Assembly (NCBI RefSeq): GCF_947503415.1
Contig: NZ_CANNDS010000002.1
Coordinates: 992,001 to 1,056,000 of the forward strand
Direction of reading: 5' to 3'
DNA length: 64,000 nucleotides
Origin: an uncultured Tateyamaria sp.
Lineage (GTDB): Bacteria; Pseudomonadota; Alphaproteobacteria; Rhodobacterales; Rhodobacteraceae
The notes under the pieces are model-generated. The model made no database searches. It worked only from the letters and a program-made list of their open reading frames with translations, and had not been told where the DNA came from. Both the position numbers and the translations under genes were made by a program. This document shows positions 46,152 to 56,200 of the stretch, piece after piece (the stretch's first letter is position 1; every line of letters begins with the position of its first letter).

Positions 46152-49100
46152 ATGTTGTACGCCCTGAAGTTTTTGAGTGTGGTCCTTGCCCTGTGCGCGG
46201 TTGTGCCTGCCTTTGCCCAGCCGGCGAATGAGGGCTTGATCGTGGTCTACGGCGTCGCGGCCCCGACGCGCGAAGGGGATACGGACCGACGTGAACAAAT
46301 CTTTTTCTCTGTTCCGGCGGAGATGGATGGGCGCTTGTTTGTGCGGTTGTGGGATCCTGAGACCTTTGGGGCCGATGATTTCACCTATGGCGGCCCCGGC
46401 GATGCGGTGACGACCTTCCGTGTGTTCGGCGGGGATGGTGCGTTCTCGGACGCAGACCGACCGGTGATGGTTGAGGATGGCGCGCGGCCCGATCCGGCGC
46501 GCCCTGTGTTCCCGGTGACCGGGCCCGGACGTGTGCTGGTCGAGGCGGCCTATGACAACGATCGCACAACCAATGGTCGGTGGGTGACCCTCGGCGCTGT
46601 GCGTCCGCAGCAAGGTGAACGCGTCGGTGACCGTGTGTATTTCCGTCTGGATGTCGAGGCCACGAGTGGCAATGACGGGAACGGGTTTTCGATAAACATC
46701 AGCCGCGCGCGGGACCGCGACCGTGCGCCCGAGGGGTTGGAGGTTTTTGCCTATCAACCCACCATTCGCTGGACCACTGCCGGAACCGCGACCCGGGTGC
46801 CTTTTGCGGGGACGGAAGGCCCTTATACGGTGCAGAGCTTTGATGGAGGCAATGCGGACGTTGCTGTTGTGACCGATTATGCCGATCTGCCGGTGCGCGT
46901 GTCGGGGCAGGACCGTTGGGCCGTGGATCAGGTGAACACCCCGGACCGGGTGCTGGCGCTGAGTGTGAACGGCGGGTTCGAGACGCCCAACGATATGACG
47001 GTGGCTGTGTTTGATGGGGCGGGTGCGCCGATGCCCTTGCAGATGCCGCCGCGTAGAACGCTTGATCCCGCACGCCCCACGGCCATCGGCACAGCGCGGC
47101 CTTTGGCGAATTGTACCTCTGTCGCCTTTGATGCCACCGCATCGCAGGGCCGTGCCCCGCTGTCCTATTTCTGGGAGTTTGGCGATGGGAATGTGTCAGA
47201 AGCGCCGGTGATTGCGCATGCCTATGCTTTGCCGGGGCGCTACAACGCCGTTCTGCGTGTTTTGGAACCCGGAGGCCGTGCCGGGGCCGGGTCGGAAGTG
47301 ATCGTGCCCGTGCATGTGCGCCGCGCGCCTGTCGCCAAGCCGGGAGCGCCGATTGTGGTGGCACCGGATGAGGTGATCAGCTTTGACGGCACAGGGTCGG
47401 AGCCGTCTGACAGCCCGATCACGCGGTATCTTTGGACCTTTGATGACGGGGAACAGGTTGCTGGGCCGTTGGCTGAGAAATCCTATGCCCAGCCGGGGCT
47501 GTACCGCGTTGTTCTGCGGGTTGAGGACGACAGCGCGCATCCTTGTGACTTTGGCGTCGCAACCCGCGATGTGGTGGTGAACTTTGCGCCGGTGCCCGAG
47601 GCGGGAACGGACCAGACGGCGGAGGTGGGGCAGATCGTCTCTCTGGACGCGTCCGCGAGCTATGATGTGGACGGGGCCGTGGCGGGCTATGCCTGGGATA
47701 TGGGCGACGGCACCGTGCTGGAGGGGGCGGCTGTACAGCACTCTTATGCTGCGCCGGGTCGGTATACCGTTGCCTTGACCGTGACGGATGACAGCGGTGT
47801 CTCCAATGGCGCGACAGTCGATACGCTGGTCATTGATGTGAATGCGTCGCCCGAACCTGCTATTGTGATCCCGGAGCGGCCCGTGTCCGTCAGTGAGGCC
47901 GCGCAACTGGATGGCAGCGGCAGTGTGGACGCGGACGGGGTGATCCTGTCCTACCTGTGGGACTTTGGCGATGGGGCCATGGGCGAAGGCCAGACCGTCA
48001 GCTATGCGTGGACCGCGCCAGGCGTCTATACCGTGGCGCTGACCGTGACCGACAACAGCGGCACACGGTCCGCCACGCAGCGAACCGAGACGCAGATTGT
48101 CGTCGATGCCGCCCCGGTGGCCGAGGCGGGGCCGGATCAGTTTGTGACCATTTCGGATGTGCAGTTTGATGGCACCGGGTCTGTAGATGTGGATGGCACG
48201 GTGTCCGCCTATGAGTGGGACTTTGGCGATGGGGCGACGGCATCAGGCCCGCGCCCGGTGCATGCCTATGCCCGCCCCGGTGTCTATGAAGTGGCGCTGG
48301 TTGTGCGCGATGCGAGCGGCGCGCCGCTAAACACCGACCGCGATACAATGCGCGTGACAGTGAATGCCGCCCCAATTGCCGATGCAGGCCCGCCACTGGT
48401 GGTGGCCCCGGATGAGGAGTTCGTGCTGAGCGCGCGTGCGTCCGTTGATCCCGACGGGGCGATCGGGACGTATGAATGGTCCCTGCCCGATGGAATGACG
48501 GCGGAGCAAGAGCGCGTGAGTTACCGGATCGGCACGCCCGGCATCTACCGGATCGGGCTGCGGGTGGAGGACAATTTCAGCGGTGGTGTGGCCGAGGATT
48601 TTGACGAGACCACGATCACCGTGAACGCGCAGCCTGTGGCGGAAGCAGGTGCCGATCTGATTGTGGCCCCCGGTGATCCAGTGGTGCTGGACGCCGGTGC
48701 GAGTTTTGATCCCGATGGGGCGATTGCAACCTATCGATGGGAATTCGACGATGGGTTTGCACCGCAGGACACGCGGCAAGTCAAGCGCAGCTATGACACT
48801 CCCGGCACATGGACCGCGCAGCTTGTGGTGGCGGATGATGCAGGCGTTTCCAATTCGACCGCATCGGACACCCTGACCGTACGTGTAAATGCAGCCCCAG
48901 TGGCCGAAGCGGGCCCGGATATCGAGACGGATGTATTGCACGTGCTGTTGGATGCGTCGGGGTCTGCCGACGCGGATGGCGATCCGCTGGTGTACAGGTG
49001 GGATTTTGGCGATGGGTCAGCGCCCCGAACCGGGCAAACCATCACCCATGTATATCCCCGGTCGGGCACCTTTCCCGTCACCTTGCGCGTGGATGATGGC

Positions 49101-50993
49101 ACGGGTGTATCGAATGCCAGTGCGATTGATGCCACCACTGTCGTCGTAAACGCCCGACCCTTCGCCAATGCTGGGGGCAACCGTGATGTGTGTTCCGGCG
49201 CGCCGATCCTGTTTGATGCCTCTAACAGTTTGGACCCCGATGGCGGCTTGCTGAAGTACGCTTGGGACTTCGGCGATGGCACCATGTCTGACCTGATCAA
49301 CCCGACCAAGAGCTATGAGGTGCCGGGGGCCTATACCGTGACCTTGCGCGTGCGCAACGGCAAGGGCACCGAATGGGGCAGTGACGTGGACCGCATCGCG
49401 GTGCTGGTCCGCGAAGGACCGATTGCGGATGCGGGTGGCGATCTGACCGTCTACGCCAATCAGCCTGTGCGCTTTGACGGGTCGGGATCGACCGACCGGG
49501 ATGGCGCGGTGGATGCCTTCAGCTGGACCATGGGTGATGGTGGCACGGCGAGCGGGGAGCGGCCGGAGTATCGGTACAAGACCCCCGGCACTTATGTGGT
49601 GACGCTGACCATTCAGGGCGAAGCGGTTGCGAATTGTTCGGCCCTCGATGTGGATACGGTCACCGTGACCGTGCTGCCTGCCCCTGCCCTGACCATTGCG
49701 GCAGGCGACCGTGCTGCAGCAGGATTGCCGACGGAGTTCGTGGCCGAGGTGGATGGGTTGGGCGATGCGTCTGTGACGTCTTTTTCCTGGGCGTTTTCCG
49801 ATGGCGGGACCGCGACGGGTGAGGCTGTGTCTCACGTTTTTGCCGAGCCGGGAGACGTATTTGTCACGCTGACAGCAGGGTTGCAGGGGTTGGAATCCGG
49901 TCTGGATCAGTTGGAAACGCGCCGGAAGATCATCGTGAATGCCGCCCCGGTAGCGGTATTTGATGCGCCTGCCAGCGTGGCCGTCGGCGAGGCGGTGGTG
50001 TTTGACGCCTCTGGATCGTCCGATCCTGATGGGGCGGTGACCGGTTTCGCCTGGGACTTTGGCGATGGGGGGGCTGCGACGGGCGTGGCAGCCGCGCATG
50101 TTTTTGCCAAGGCTGGGACCTTTACCGTGGCATTGACCGTGACCGATGATGCTGGGGTGGGCAATTCCAGTGTCCTGTCTGAACGGGTCGTTATCGTGAA
50201 CCCTGCCCCATCTGTAGGTTTGTCAGTTGCGGGGCAAATCTGTCCGGCAGTGCCGGTGGAGTGGGCGGTGAATGTACCCGATGGGACGGACGTGGCATGG
50301 CGGTTTGGGGATGATGTCTCGGCATCCGGCGCATCTGTTTCGCACAGCTTTGACGCGCCCGGCCTCTATCCGGTCACCGTGTCCTTGGATGGCGGCAAGG
50401 GGCTTTTGAACTCAGTTCGGACAGAAGAGGTCTATGCCCGTGTGAATGCCGCACCGACGGCCATGGCGGGGCCGGATCAGGTGCTAAGCCGAGGTGATGA
50501 GGCGGTGTTCAGCGCGGCCGGATCCGGTGATTTTGACGGGACAGTGACCCGCTATGTCTGGGCTTTCAGCGATGGCATTGAGCTGGAGGGGATGGAGGTA
50601 ACGCGCAGGTTTGAGGCCAGTGGCCCGGTGGACGTGGTGCTGACCGTGCAGGACGACAGTGGATCGAGTTGCGATACCGGGCAGGACAGTCTGGCTGTTC
50701 TGGTGAACACGCCGCCCACGGTCGATGCGGGACCAGATCGGACGACGCCCGTGGGTGCGGCGCATGATGTGCTGGTATTTGATGCCTCCACCGCCGGTGA
50801 TGCGGATGGGCACGGGGTGGCGATTGCGTGGGACTTTGGGGACGGGGCAACGGCCACGGGTGCCATTGTGCGCCATGCCTATTCAGCGCCGGGCACTTAC
50901 ACCGTGACGGTGACAGCGCGCGACAGCACAGGCCTGCCCAGCGGTGTCAGCACCGACACCGCGACCGTCACAGCCACCGCCCGCAGCAACTAA
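46152..50993 (+). CDS. giant exported PKD-repeat protein (about 15 repeats)
   Basis: The 1613-residue protein has a signal peptide (MLYALKFLSVVLALCAVVPA then FAQ). The first 300 or so residues form a beta-rich unknown domain (EQIFFSVPAEMDGRLFVRLW). About fifteen PKD domains of about 85 residues follow, each with variants of YxWDFGDG and a closing H-x-Y-x-x-PGxYxVxLxVxD. Repeats 11 and 13 are degenerate. There is no C-terminal anchor or sorting motif, so it is probably periplasmic or released, perhaps held by the FecR/LysM partner. PKD domains mediate protein or polysaccharide contacts. An upstream in-frame start at 46086 would overlap the previous gene; 46152 gives the signal peptide. Confidence 0.9.
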   Translation: MLYALKFLSVVLALCAVVPAFAQPANEGLIVVYGVAAPTREGDTDRREQIFFSVPAEMDGRLFVRLWDPETFGADDFTYGGPGDAVTTFRVFGGDGAFSDADRPVMVEDGARPDPARPVFPVTGPGRVLVEAAYDNDRTTNGRWVTLGAVRPQQGERVGDRVYFRLDVEATSGNDGNGFSINISRARDRDRAPEGLEVFAYQPTIRWTTAGTATRVPFAGTEGPYTVQSFDGGNADVAVVTDYADLPVRVSGQDRWAVDQVNTPDRVLALSVNGGFETPNDMTVAVFDGAGAPMPLQMPPRRTLDPARPTAIGTARPLANCTSVAFDATASQGRAPLSYFWEFGDGNVSEAPVIAHAYALPGRYNAVLRVLEPGGRAGAGSEVIVPVHVRRAPVAKPGAPIVVAPDEVISFDGTGSEPSDSPITRYLWTFDDGEQVAGPLAEKSYAQPGLYRVVLRVEDDSAHPCDFGVATRDVVVNFAPVPEAGTDQTAEVGQIVSLDASASYDVDGAVAGYAWDMGDGTVLEGAAVQHSYAAPGRYTVALTVTDDSGVSNGATVDTLVIDVNASPEPAIVIPERPVSVSEAAQLDGSGSVDADGVILSYLWDFGDGAMGEGQTVSYAWTAPGVYTVALTVTDNSGTRSATQRTETQIVVDAAPVAEAGPDQFVTISDVQFDGTGSVDVDGTVSAYEWDFGDGATASGPRPVHAYARPGVYEVALVVRDASGAPLNTDRDTMRVTVNAAPIADAGPPLVVAPDEEFVLSARASVDPDGAIGTYEWSLPDGMTAEQERVSYRIGTPGIYRIGLRVEDNFSGGVAEDFDETTITVNAQPVAEAGADLIVAPGDPVVLDAGASFDPDGAIATYRWEFDDGFAPQDTRQVKRSYDTPGTWTAQLVVADDAGVSNSTASDTLTVRVNAAPVAEAGPDIETDVLHVLLDASGSADADGDPLVYRWDFGDGSAPRTGQTITHVYPRSGTFPVTLRVDDGTGVSNASAIDATTVVVNARPFANAGGNRDVCSGAPILFDASNSLDPDGGLLKYAWDFGDGTMSDLINPTKSYEVPGAYTVTLRVRNGKGTEWGSDVDRIAVLVREGPIADAGGDLTVYANQPVRFDGSGSTDRDGAVDAFSWTMGDGGTASGERPEYRYKTPGTYVVTLTIQGEAVANCSALDVDTVTVTVLPAPALTIAAGDRAAAGLPTEFVAEVDGLGDASVTSFSWAFSDGGTATGEAVSHVFAEPGDVFVTLTAGLQGLESGLDQLETRRKIIVNAAPVAVFDAPASVAVGEAVVFDASGSSDPDGAVTGFAWDFGDGGAATGVAAAHVFAKAGTFTVALTVTDDAGVGNSSVLSERVVIVNPAPSVGLSVAGQICPAVPVEWAVNVPDGTDVAWRFGDDVSASGASVSHSFDAPGLYPVTVSLDGGKGLLNSVRTEEVYARVNAAPTAMAGPDQVLSRGDEAVFSAAGSGDFDGTVTRYVWAFSDGIELEGMEVTRRFEASGPVDVVLTVQDDSGSSCDTGQDSLAVLVNTPPTVDAGPDRTTPVGAAHDVLVFDASTAGDADGHGVAIAWDFGDGATATGAIVRHAYSAPGTYTVTVTARDSTGLPSGVSTDTATVTATARSN

Positions 50994-51045
50994 GGGTTGA
51001 AAACCGTCATATCCAGACGGTGCCGAATGAGGTAATCTGCTGACC

Positions 51046-52773
51046 ATGTGGTTTCCGCTCCGCCTGAAGTTCCTTGTGATTGCCACGCTGCTTGCGGTGG
51101 TTCCGCTGGCCATTGCCGGTCTGAACCTGACGCAGCTGACGCGGGACGAATTGAAACTGGCAGCGAACGAAGATCTGACGTCGGTTGCGGCACAACTTCA
51201 GACGCAGTTTGATACAACCTATCAGGGGCAATGGTTGTCGCCGCTGATGGTGATCCGCAACGGGATAGACAGCCCCGAACTGGACGTGCCGCAAAAGGTA
51301 TCATTGCTGACACTCGGCTTGCAGGAATTACCTGATGTGATGTCGCTGCAGCTGGCAGTGGCCGGATCGAACCTGCCGATCATGGCAACGGACCAGGCAT
51401 TTGCGCAAAAGCTGGAGGCCCTTGGGCTGGACCCGGTGCAATCGCTGATGGTGCCGCCTGACCTGATCGCCAGCATCGAGGACACCGGCCAGTTCGGCCG
51501 TCCGCACATTTCGCAGATGCAAGAGACGGGGGACTGGATGGCCACGCTGGCGTTACCCCTGAACACGCCGATTGCGGGGCGGCAAGTCACCTTGGCCGCG
51601 CGGATCGAGTTGTCAGCGCTGGCGGATCTTGTGGCCCGCCATCCCTTTGCGCAGCGTGGTGAGATTACCGTCATAGATCAGGACGGGCGCACCGTTCTGG
51701 TCGACACCCAAACCGACCTTCTCGACCGGGAGATCGTGCAATCTGCCCTGCCCCTGATGGTGGCGGGGGCGCGGGCCAATGCCTTGCAAACCTACACCCG
51801 CGCCGATGGAACGCCCGTGCTGGGCGCCTATGCCTTTCCCGACTGGTTCCCGTGGGCAGTCGTGGCAGAACTGACAGAGGACAGCGCCTTTGCCGTAGTG
51901 GATGCCATCACGCGGCAGATCCTGATCCTTGGCGCACTTGGCTTTGCAATTGCAGGCATGGGTGCACTGATCTCTGCGCGGCGGCTGACCCAGCCTGTCC
52001 GAGCAATAGGAAAAACGGTCGAGAAAGTCGGCGCGGGCGATTTGAGTGCGCGGGTCGACACCGTGCCCACACACGATGAGATCGGGCAATTGGCAGGCCG
52101 GGTCAACACGATGATCGCCACCCTGTCCGAGCGTCAGGACCTCAGGACGTTGGTGCGCTACGGCAACCTGACCACCACGCAAAGCCCCAAGGACGGCATG
52201 GCGCGCGGCGGTGTGCGCAAGCGCGTGTCGGTGATCTATACACGCATTCGTGGCTACAGCGCGTTTTCGGAACGCGTGGCCCCGGAGGTCGTGATCGAAG
52301 CTCTGAACGAATATTTCGATGTGCAGGCAGCCATCGTGGAAGCGCATCAGGGCGACGTGGACAAGTTCATCGGTGACGCAATGGTCGCCGTGTTTGAGGG
52401 GGCGGACAAGGAACAGCGGGCGGTGGCGTGCTCGGTCGAGATTGTCGGTGCGGTCCAGACGCTGCTTGAGCGGTTCCCGGAATACAATCTGCATATGAGC
52501 GTCGGCGTCGCCTCGGGCCGGGTTGTTATGGGCGCTCTGGGGTCACACACCCGCATGGACCATGCCGTATTGGGATCGACCGTGACCCTTGCCGCCCGAC
52601 TACGTGACAAGGCGGATCCCGGTCGGGTGCTGATAGACAAGGCAACACGGGAGGCTTGCAACGATCTGGACGGTGTGCGGTTCGACACGCTGGCGGCCGT
52701 GAACCTTGATGGCTACGTAGAACCTTTGCCGACCTTCGGCGCCCTCAGCACCCGGGCCGCAGCGGCGGAATGA
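51046..52773 (+). CDS. sensor-HAMP class III nucleotide cyclase, catalytically degenerate
   Basis: The 575-residue protein has TM1 (about 7-26), an extracytoplasmic sensor (about 27-283), TM2 (about 288-309), HAMP (about 310-362) and a class III cyclase domain (about 390-560). Key residues are altered: the first metal Asp of the usual FADI motif is Arg400 (VIYTRIRGY), the transition-state Asn is Thr514 (GSTVTLAARL), and the base-recognising residue three before Gly510 is Ala507. The second Asp (Asp444, KFIGDAM) and Arg518 remain. By family knowledge this should abolish cyclase activity, leaving a nucleotide-binding or dimerising receptor. It follows the PKD gene by 52 bases. Confidence 0.88.
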   Translation: MWFPLRLKFLVIATLLAVVPLAIAGLNLTQLTRDELKLAANEDLTSVAAQLQTQFDTTYQGQWLSPLMVIRNGIDSPELDVPQKVSLLTLGLQELPDVMSLQLAVAGSNLPIMATDQAFAQKLEALGLDPVQSLMVPPDLIASIEDTGQFGRPHISQMQETGDWMATLALPLNTPIAGRQVTLAARIELSALADLVARHPFAQRGEITVIDQDGRTVLVDTQTDLLDREIVQSALPLMVAGARANALQTYTRADGTPVLGAYAFPDWFPWAVVAELTEDSAFAVVDAITRQILILGALGFAIAGMGALISARRLTQPVRAIGKTVEKVGAGDLSARVDTVPTHDEIGQLAGRVNTMIATLSERQDLRTLVRYGNLTTTQSPKDGMARGGVRKRVSVIYTRIRGYSAFSERVAPEVVIEALNEYFDVQAAIVEAHQGDVDKFIGDAMVAVFEGADKEQRAVACSVEIVGAVQTLLERFPEYNLHMSVGVASGRVVMGALGSHTRMDHAVLGSTVTLAARLRDKADPGRVLIDKATREACNDLDGVRFDTLAAVNLDGYVEPLPTFGALSTRAAAAE

Positions 52774-52776
52774 TTA

Positions 52777-53157
52777 TCAGGGCAGAACCACCCAGACCAT
52801 GACCAGATAGGACCATTGATGCATGGCCTGATCCACCCCGAAAGCGCGCCAGAACCCCGCCTGAGTAGGCCCATGGCCGGTATGGTCCGACCACCTGCCC
52901 TTGCCCCAGTCGATGTGGAAATGCACGGCCCATTCGAAAACCGCCACAATCAGCGCGAGCGCCACAGGCACACCCACCAGCACCATCGCCACAAGCGAGC
53001 CCACCGCGTGCAGACCGGCATGTTGCAGCCGCCCAAGGTGAAAATACACCGCACGGTTGGCCAGCATGCGCGGGGTCTGAAGATAGAAATCCGCAAATAG
53101 ATGCTTCATCTGCAGCAAGAACAGCAGAACCAAAGCAAAGGTAACTGGGTCGGTCAA
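52777..53157 (-). CDS. DUF3307 membrane protein
   Basis: The 126-residue integral membrane protein has helices at about 4-18, 44-64 and 104-122, and the DUF3307 pattern LLQMKHLFADFYLQTPRML and HFHIDWGKGR. The TTG at 53157 (AAAGG 6 bases upstream) gives MTDPVTFALVLLFLLQMKHL; the frame is open to an ATG at 53244, but that extension is charged and lacks similarity. It converges with the cyclase gene with 3 bases between stops. Function unknown. Confidence 0.75.
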   Translation of the reverse strand: MTDPVTFALVLLFLLQMKHLFADFYLQTPRMLANRAVYFHLGRLQHAGLHAVGSLVAMVLVGVPVALALIVAVFEWAVHFHIDWGKGRWSDHTGHGPTQAGFWRAFGVDQAMHQWSYLVMVWVVLP

Positions 53158-53277
53158 AAGGTGCCTTTCACATAGCCTGTATTGCCACACTAGGGTGACG
53201 CAGGCGCTGTCGCAATCCATCCCGTCTGGCACGCGACGGGCCATTGATTTCCCGTCTCTGCCATTGATAGGTTAACA

Positions 53278-56200
53278 TTGGGCGCACTGCCTGCCCTTTT
53301 CAGTACGTGGACCGGCATCATAGAACGTTCCCTCTTTGGATTTATCTGGAAGTTTTCAAAACGCGATCAGCTGATCCTGTTGATGGTCACGCTGACGCTG
53401 TTCCCGCTGCTTTACCTGACGCTGGAACTGCCCAAGCAGATCATCAACGATGCCATCGGGTCCGGGTCACCCACCATCACCGCTTACGGCTACGAGTTCG
53501 ATCAGATCACCTATCTGATGATGCTGTGTGGTGGGTTCCTGTTGGCGGTGTTGTGTCATGGCCTGCTTAAAATGCGCATCAACACCATGAAAGGTGTGTT
53601 GGCCGAGCGGCTGTTGCGCCGCTTTCGCTACACGCTGATCGCACGCATCCTGCGGTTCCCGCAGCCCTACTTCGAACGCACCAGTCAGGGTGAATTGGTC
53701 AGCATGGTCACTGCCGAAAGCGAACCCATGGGCGGCCTTATGGGAGATGCAGTGGCCCAGCCCGTTTTGCAGGCGGGTCAGATGCTGACCATCCTGGGCT
53801 TTCTGTTCTTCCAGTCGGTGGCGTTTGGATTTGCCGCCATTGCCCTGATCCCCCTGCAAGCGTGGCTGATCCCCAAGCTGCAACGCCAGATCAACCTGCT
53901 GAACAAGAAGCGCGTCGTGCAGGTGCGCGCCTTGGCCGCCGAGATTGGCGAGGGCGCTGCCGGAGCCAGCACCTTGCGCGTCAATGGCGGCTGGCGTTTT
54001 CGCATGGCGATGATCGGGAACCGGTTGGGCAACCTTTTTGCCATCCGTTTCCAGATCTACCAGAAGAAATTCTTCATGAAGTTCCTCAACAACTTCATCA
54101 CGCAACTCACCCCGTTCTTCTTCTTTTCCATCGGTGGCTATCTGGTGATCCAAGGCGATGTGACCATCGGGGCGCTTGTGGCCGCCTTGGCCGCCTACAA
54201 GGACTTGTCGAGCCCATGGAAAGAGTTGCTGGCCTATTACAATCAGGTCGCAGACATGTCCCTGCGTTGGGAAACGATCACCGAGCGCTTTGCCCCTGCG
54301 GGCATGATCGACGACAAGCTGTTCTATGCCCCCGCCCCCGATACCTGCGATCTGCATGGTGACGTTGTGCTGGATCAAGTCACCGTCCGGGACGGTGATG
54401 GCAACGCGGTGCTGGAAGATATCTCGCTGACGGTGCCTGCTGGCACCATTCTGGGCATCACGGCCCCCAATGACGAAGATCGCCGTGCGCTGGCCGAGGT
54501 GCTGACGCGCGAGACCTTGCCTGCCAGCGGTGTCGTCAAACTTGCCGATCAGGACATCCGCACCCTGCATCAGGCCGTTATTGCCAAGCGGATCGGCCAT
54601 GCCAATTCGCGCCCCATCATGTTTCAGGGCAGCTATGGACAGAACGTGATGATGCCGATGCGCCTAGCCCCGCTGGTCCCTGCGGAAGAGACAGAGTTCA
54701 GCCGCGAGGCCGTGCGCGCGGGCAACACGGCCGACATGTTGGACGCCCAGTGGATCGACCCGTCCATTGCCGGTGTGACGGGCAAGGATGATCTGCGCGC
54801 ATGGTGGTACACGCTGATCGAGGGCAGTGGCAGTGGCGAGGCATTGACCCGTCGCACCATGGATCAGACCTTTGATGCGGACGCCCACCCCGGGCTGGCG
54901 CAGGCCTTGATCGATCTGCGCCCCAAAGTGGCCGCTGCCGTGGAGGCGGCGGGGTTGGATCGCTATGTGCACCGTTTTGATCCGGGCACCTACAACCCTG
55001 CCTTGCCCATTGCCGAGAACCTGCTGTTTGCCACACCCCGAGAGGCCATCACCCCTGATCTGATCGAATCCAAGCTGGAGTTCCTGCGTCTGCTGCATGA
55101 TCTGGCTTTGGCGTCGAACCTTGAGATGTTGGCGCGCAACATTCTGGAAATGCTCCGCCAGATTTTTGGCCCCAATGGCACGGACCATCCGTTGTTCCGC
55201 AAGGTCGGTCTTGAGGCGAACGTATATGAAGCCGCACTTGAGCTGGTGGGCCGCAAGGAGGCCGGATCCGACATCACCGACAAGGAACTGGCCCTGCTGC
55301 TCAGCGTGCCAACCAATGTGACCGCCGAACAGGTGGCCGCCGCCTTCCCTGAGGACGTGCGTGACCGGGTCTTGAACATGCGCACCGAACATGGCGCGAC
55401 GTTGCGCGCGCAGATGGACGATGTGTTTGTCCCCATCCAGGCGGACGCGCATGTGCACGGCCTGTCCGTTCTGGAAAACGCGCTCTATGGCAAGGTATCT
55501 GACAGCGCGGGCGCGCGCGCGGACGAGTTGCGCCGGGTCGTCAGCGAAGTGCTGGCTGACGCGGGTGTGAACCAGTTGGTGCTGGAGTTGGTCTTTGATG
55601 TGCCCATCGCGCTTGGCGGCGCCAACTTGCCTGCTTTGTTCGCAGAACCCCTGTCGATCAGCCGCGCCACCATCAAGCGCCCGGATATCCTGATCCTGGA
55701 CGAGCCGATGGCGAGCTACGGCGAAGAAACCCGGGCGGCCCTTTTCGGCAATCTGCGCACATTGTTACCAGATGCCACGCTGATTTTCCTGGGCACGGCG
55801 TTTGAGGACGAAGACGTGTTCGACATGCATGTCGAGGTCGTACAGGGCCGCCTGCACGGGGCCGAAGGAGCCCGAAGCGAAGCCGGTTCCGATGCCAGCG
55901 CCGACCTTGCCCGCAAAGTGGACGCATTGCGCAGCGCGCCAATGTTTTCGACGCTCAAACGCAAGCAATTGCGTCTGTTGGCCTTCGGCGCGCGGTGGTA
56001 CAGCGCCCACCCGGGCGAGTATGTTTTTCACAAAAACGATGACCCGACCGACGGCGCCTACATGGTGATCGAGGGCGAGGCGGATCTGCTGTTGCCGCAA
56101 GAGGGGGCCGAAGACACTCTGATCGCCACTGTGGGCGCTGGCGCGCTTGTGGGTGAATTGGGGCTGATCCGCAGTGAACCCCGCGCCCTTGATATGCGCG

